Shown here: positions 4,869-7,567 of the stretch, piece by piece | How the letters are laid out: every line of letters starts with the position of its first letter | How positions within the stretch are numbered: the stretch's first letter is position 1 | Source of the DNA: Sphingomonas sp. | GTDB taxonomy: Bacteria; Pseudomonadota; Alphaproteobacteria; Sphingomonadales; Sphingomonadaceae | NCBI GenBank assembly: GCA_030146605.1 | Contig: JASLBO010000363.1 | Span: 1 to 7,567 of the forward strand | Length of the DNA stretch: 7,567 nt | Reading direction: 5' to 3' | Program-made: the position numbers and the translations under genes | The notes under the pieces: generated by a model | Seen by the model: only the letters and a program-made list of their open reading frames with translations | Database searches by the model: none | What the model was told of the DNA's origin: nothing

Positions 4869-6936
4869 GGCGCCCCCCGCGCGGGCGCAGGAGGCGCCTG
4901 AAAGTGCAGCGCTTGTTTACGGCGATGTCCAGGCGATCCTGCGCGCCGCCGCGGGAACGGGCAGTCCCGGCCCGCTCGGCGCCTTCTGGGAGCTGCCGCT
5001 GTCCGGCTTCCTTGCGGTCGAAGTGCTCGGCAAGCCGCTGGTCGCGCTCGAGCCCGCGGGCGGCACCTGTTGCGGCGCCGACAGCGCCAGGCCCGGCCGC
5101 GGCGCGCGCTCGCAGCTGGTGCGCGGACTGCGGGGGCAGGCGCCGTTCGACGGATCGCAGCTGCCGCGCCTTCCCTGGGGCGGCACCGCGGTGGCCGAGG
5201 ACGACGTGGCGCGGATCGAGGCGTGGGTCGATCATGGCTGTCCCGGCGGGGTGATCGATGCCCGGCCGCTGATCGACAGTCCGCTCGGTCTTGCCGCCAA
5301 TCCCGCGCTGACCATCACGGTCACCGGGGCCAACGGGCCGATATTCGAGCCCACCTCCGATCCCGACGGCTATCGCCACAGCAAGGGCGATCTGCGCCAG
5401 CGCATGGACATCGACTCGCTCAACGAGACCCAGCGCGAGCGGCTGCGCTGCGCCTTTCGCGAGCTTTACGACCTCAACAAATGGGTCGGCGACAAGCGCA
5501 GCTACAACAATCTCGCGCTGATCCACCAGAATCACTGCCAGCATGGCTGGGAACGCTTCCTGCCGTGGCACCGCATCTATCTCTACGAGTTCGAGCAGGC
5601 GCTGCAGGATTTCTGCCCCGACGTGACCATGCCGTGGTGGGACTTTCCGGCGCCGCGCTACAAGCCCGAGGATCCGGCCACCGGGGCGGTCATCCCCGAT
5701 GCGCTCAAGGCGTTCGTCACCGAGGCGTCGCTGCGCCAGCTCGGCCGCGACGGTTTCCCGCCCGCGGCGGTGTCGGCGATGGAGGCGATGCTCGGCCAGC
5801 TCTACACCGCCCCGAGCGACTTCTTCGCGGCAGTGGCGAAGGCCACCGGCGATCCGGCGCTCGTCACCGGCAAGAACCGCGAGCAGCTGATCGACGTGCT
5901 GCTCGCGGCCAATGCGCTCTGGTATCCGCTGCGCTACCCCGGCCAGTTCGGCAAGGACCAGACGATCAACACGCGGGTCCATTATCACTATCCGACCCAG
6001 CAGGACATCGACGAGATCATGGCGCTGCGCACCTTCCGCGATTTCGGCGGGGGCAGCCTCTATGTCGACAGCTTCGGCTTTCTCGACCAGAATCCGCACA
6101 ATACGATGCACATCTGGACCGGCGGCTATAACCCCGCTTACGTCGCGCCGCCCACGGGCGGGCCCGCCGAATCGCTCGATCGCAACCAGGCGGTGCGTGT
6201 CGTCGGCCGCAAGTTCCACCGCCGCGAGGATCTGTACACCGATCCGAAGAACGGCGACATGTTCTCGAACCTCACCGCGTCCTACGATCCGATCTTCTGG
6301 CCGGTGCACGCCAATATCGATCGCCTGTGGTGGAACTGGCAGCAGGCGCATCCGGACGGCCTGCCCGCCGATCTCGATGCGGCGCTGACGCCGTGGAGCT
6401 ACGCCACCCGCGACACGCTCGACATGTATCGCTTCGGCTATGAATATGTCCGCGGCAGCGCGGTGATGCCGGTCGGGCTGGCCAGTCCGGTCGGCCGCTT
6501 CGTCTCGGGCCAGATCGAAGTGCCGGGCAGCGTGCGAACCGACTTCCGCTCCGCCGAAGTGCGGCTGCACCGCGTGCCGCAATTGCCGCGCTCCTGCTTC
6601 ATCCGGGTGTTCCTCAACACGCCCGATGCCGATGCGTCGACTCCGCTCACCGCAGAGGGCTATGCCGGCTATGCGGCGGTGTTCGGGCACGGCGAATGCA
6701 TCGGCGGGCCGGGGCATTGCGAGCTGCCGCCGGGCGAGGCGCGCAAGTTCGATCTGCGCGGGCGGCACATGAACACGCCGCGCAACCATCGAATCGACGT
6801 GACACGCGCGGTCAAACGCCAGTTCGCCGCGGGGGCGACGTCGGTCGTCGTCACGCTCGTGGTGATCGGCGCCTCCTATCAGGAGGACAAGGAACTGCTC
6901 CGGCTCGAGAGCGTGTCGCTCAATTTTCTCGATTGA
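4858..6936 (+). CDS. Tyrosinase-family type-3 copper protein with extra N- and C-terminal domains
   Basis: This 692-residue protein has a binuclear type-3 copper core. CuA ligands are probably H223, H229 and H238 (IHQNHCQHG, then FLPWHR), and CuB ligands H414, H418 (PHNTMH) and H484 (DPIFWPVHANIDRLW). C227 two residues before H229 gives the C-x-H arrangement that forms a Cys-His thioether in fungal tyrosinases and hemocyanins. V483 replaces the His that usually precedes the last CuB ligand. D410 sits four before H414, where catechol oxidases have a 'water-keeper' Glu. Residues 20-130 form a separate module ending LPWGGTAVAEDDVARIEAWVD, resembling haem-less cytochrome-c-type domains; TCCGAD is there but no CxxCH. 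Residues 560-692 look like a beta-sandwich with HGEC-x6-C (611-621). No signal peptide is seen. The ATG at 4858 overlaps the oxidase stop by 11 bases; an earlier in-frame ATG at 4792 lies deep in the oxidase and is rejected. Monophenolase, diphenolase or another oxidation all remain possible. Confidence 0.88.
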   Translation: MTTEAPPARAQEAPESAALVYGDVQAILRAAAGTGSPGPLGAFWELPLSGFLAVEVLGKPLVALEPAGGTCCGADSARPGRGARSQLVRGLRGQAPFDGSQLPRLPWGGTAVAEDDVARIEAWVDHGCPGGVIDARPLIDSPLGLAANPALTITVTGANGPIFEPTSDPDGYRHSKGDLRQRMDIDSLNETQRERLRCAFRELYDLNKWVGDKRSYNNLALIHQNHCQHGWERFLPWHRIYLYEFEQALQDFCPDVTMPWWDFPAPRYKPEDPATGAVIPDALKAFVTEASLRQLGRDGFPPAAVSAMEAMLGQLYTAPSDFFAAVAKATGDPALVTGKNREQLIDVLLAANALWYPLRYPGQFGKDQTINTRVHYHYPTQQDIDEIMALRTFRDFGGGSLYVDSFGFLDQNPHNTMHIWTGGYNPAYVAPPTGGPAESLDRNQAVRVVGRKFHRREDLYTDPKNGDMFSNLTASYDPIFWPVHANIDRLWWNWQQAHPDGLPADLDAALTPWSYATRDTLDMYRFGYEYVRGSAVMPVGLASPVGRFVSGQIEVPGSVRTDFRSAEVRLHRVPQLPRSCFIRVFLNTPDADASTPLTAEGYAGYAAVFGHGECIGGPGHCELPPGEARKFDLRGRHMNTPRNHRIDVTRAVKRQFAAGATSVVVTLVVIGASYQEDKELLRLESVSLNFLD

Positions 6937-6942
6937 AGTCAG

Positions 6943-6958
6943 CGCGCCGCAGGGCGCG
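6943..6958 (+). repeat. Intercistronic hairpin before the LodA-like gene
   Basis: CGCGCC/GGCGCG pair around GCAG in the 38-base gap, directly before the Shine-Dalgarno. No T-run follows, so it is not an intrinsic terminator. It could tune expression of the last gene or stabilise the upstream message. Confidence 0.35.
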
Positions 6959-6960
6959 AG

Positions 6961-6967
6961 AGGGGGA
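6961..6967 (+). promoter_or_regulatory. Shine-Dalgarno of the LodA-like gene
   Basis: AGGGGGA lies 7 bases before the ATG at 6975 and supports that start; no promoter is seen in the 38-base gap, so the gene is probably transcribed from upstream. Confidence 0.65.
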
Positions 6968-6974
6968 AAGTCAC

Positions 6975-7567
6975 ATGGTGGCGCCGTCGGTTTATCGGAT
7001 CCATCCCGCTGTGGGAGTCGCCCGGCTCGGCGACAGCCCCGACGGCTTCTGCATCACGCCCGAAGGGCCGGCACAGCTGCCGATCCAGTGCGACGCAATG
7101 GGCAATCCGACGAAGGACGACGCCACCGTCAAGCATTTCAAGGACAGCGAGGGCCGGATCAAGCGCCAGGCGGCGCGGTTCCAGATTTATGTCTATGATG
7201 CGGAGAGCCCCGAGGGGCGCCCGCTGAAGCTCGGCGATCCGATCGAGGGCGGCGGCAATCAGGGGACGCTGTACGACATTCAGTGGCGGGTCCAGCTCGC
7301 CAACAAGAAGGCTGCCTGGTATATTTTCGACAGCCTGCGCGGCGAGACCGGCTATGCCGCGGATACGCCGCTGCGCAATCCGACGATCACGGATCCCAAT
7401 GCGCGCCAGAAGCTGGTGATCGATCCCGGCCCGCAGACGGTCAACCACAAGTCGCGCCGCACCGCCAGTTTCGGCCGCGATACCAACCCGATGTATGCGG
7501 TAACCTTCCCGCCCGCGGGGCTCCAGCCGCGCGACATCGACACGCTCGGCGATCTGGTCACCGACGA
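6975..7567 (+). CDS. LodA/GoxA-like CTQ-dependent amine/amino-acid oxidase, N-terminal part
   Basis: The gene runs off the right edge; 197 codons are visible. The N-terminus MVAPSVYRIHPAVGVARLGD with SPDGF-x3-PEGP matches the opening RIHPAIGIARVGNSP...PE of the LodA family. Further family-like blocks are RIKRQAARFQIYVYD (61-75), WRVQLANKKAAWYIFD (104-119), LRNP (133-136), LVIDPGPQTV (147-156) and DTLGDLVTD (189-197). LodA (L-lysine epsilon-oxidase) and GoxA (glycine oxidase) oxidatively deaminate an amino acid to a carbonyl product, NH3 and H2O2, using a cysteine tryptophylquinone made from their own Cys and Trp with help from the flavoprotein LodB. The cofactor residues lie in the missing C-terminal part, so competence cannot be checked and the substrate is unknown. 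No signal peptide is visible, as in LodA itself, which is exported without a classical leader. It is preceded by the type-3 copper gene with a 38-base gap. Confidence 0.85.
   Translation, partial: MVAPSVYRIHPAVGVARLGDSPDGFCITPEGPAQLPIQCDAMGNPTKDDATVKHFKDSEGRIKRQAARFQIYVYDAESPEGRPLKLGDPIEGGGNQGTLYDIQWRVQLANKKAAWYIFDSLRGETGYAADTPLRNPTITDPNARQKLVIDPGPQTVNHKSRRTASFGRDTNPMYAVTFPPAGLQPRDIDTLGDLVTD

Noticed and set aside
5065..5080. TCCGAD as a possible haem c attachment site
   Set aside because: The pattern CxxCH is absent, so no covalent haem c is expected despite the cytochrome-like ending of the module.
4702..6789. Long minus-strand open frame (695 codons) opposite the tyrosinase-like gene
   Set aside because: Antisense shadow of a gene with intact copper motifs; low-complexity Arg/Ala/Val composition and no recognisable fold.
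1..7567. CRISPR arrays, tRNA/rRNA genes, insertion sequences or attachment sites
   Set aside because: No regularly spaced repeats, tRNA-like cloverleaf, transposase motifs or terminal inverted repeats were found by eye.

Overview
The window looks like chromosomal DNA of a high-GC alphaproteobacterium, most likely a sphingomonad. The grounds are strong G/C at third codon positions, a TonB-dependent receptor with a DIIVTAQK TonB box of the sphingomonad type, and Sec leaders ending in ALAQ and AMAQ. The taxonomic call is an inference from style, not from a marker gene.

Layout: two divergent transcription units separated by about 430 bases. Leftward (minus strand) there is a complete TonB-dependent outer-membrane receptor (111-2423), followed 11 bases later by the first 33 codons of a gene with a twin-arginine signal peptide (99 to beyond position 1), possibly a PhoD-type phosphatase. 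Rightward (plus strand) there is a tight three-gene run: a secreted three-domain multicopper oxidase (2853-4868); a 692-residue type-3 copper (tyrosinase-family) protein whose start overlaps the oxidase by 11 bases (4858-6936); and, 38 bases on, the first 197 codons of a LodA/GoxA-like protein (6975 to beyond the right edge). LodA/GoxA are amino-acid oxidases with a cysteine tryptophylquinone (CTQ) cofactor made from their own Cys and Trp.

The plus-strand run is the notable part. It brings together a laccase-like oxidase, an unusual tyrosinase-like protein and a quinoprotein oxidase, all linked to copper or quinone redox chemistry. The tyrosinase-like protein has an N-terminal module resembling a haem-less cytochrome-c-type domain, a Cys-x-His in its CuA site suggesting a thioether, an altered CuB site and a Cys/His-rich C-terminal domain. 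Either the three act on one oxidative pathway, or the copper protein helps mature or support the LodA-like enzyme. Neither role can be shown from sequence alone. The LodB-type flavoprotein expected with LodA would lie beyond the right edge.

The intergenic region holds a 38-base inverted repeat just upstream of a plausible -10 (TACAAT) for the oxidase operon, a strong Shine-Dalgarno for the oxidase, and several small hairpins, including one that could cover the receptor's ribosome-binding site.
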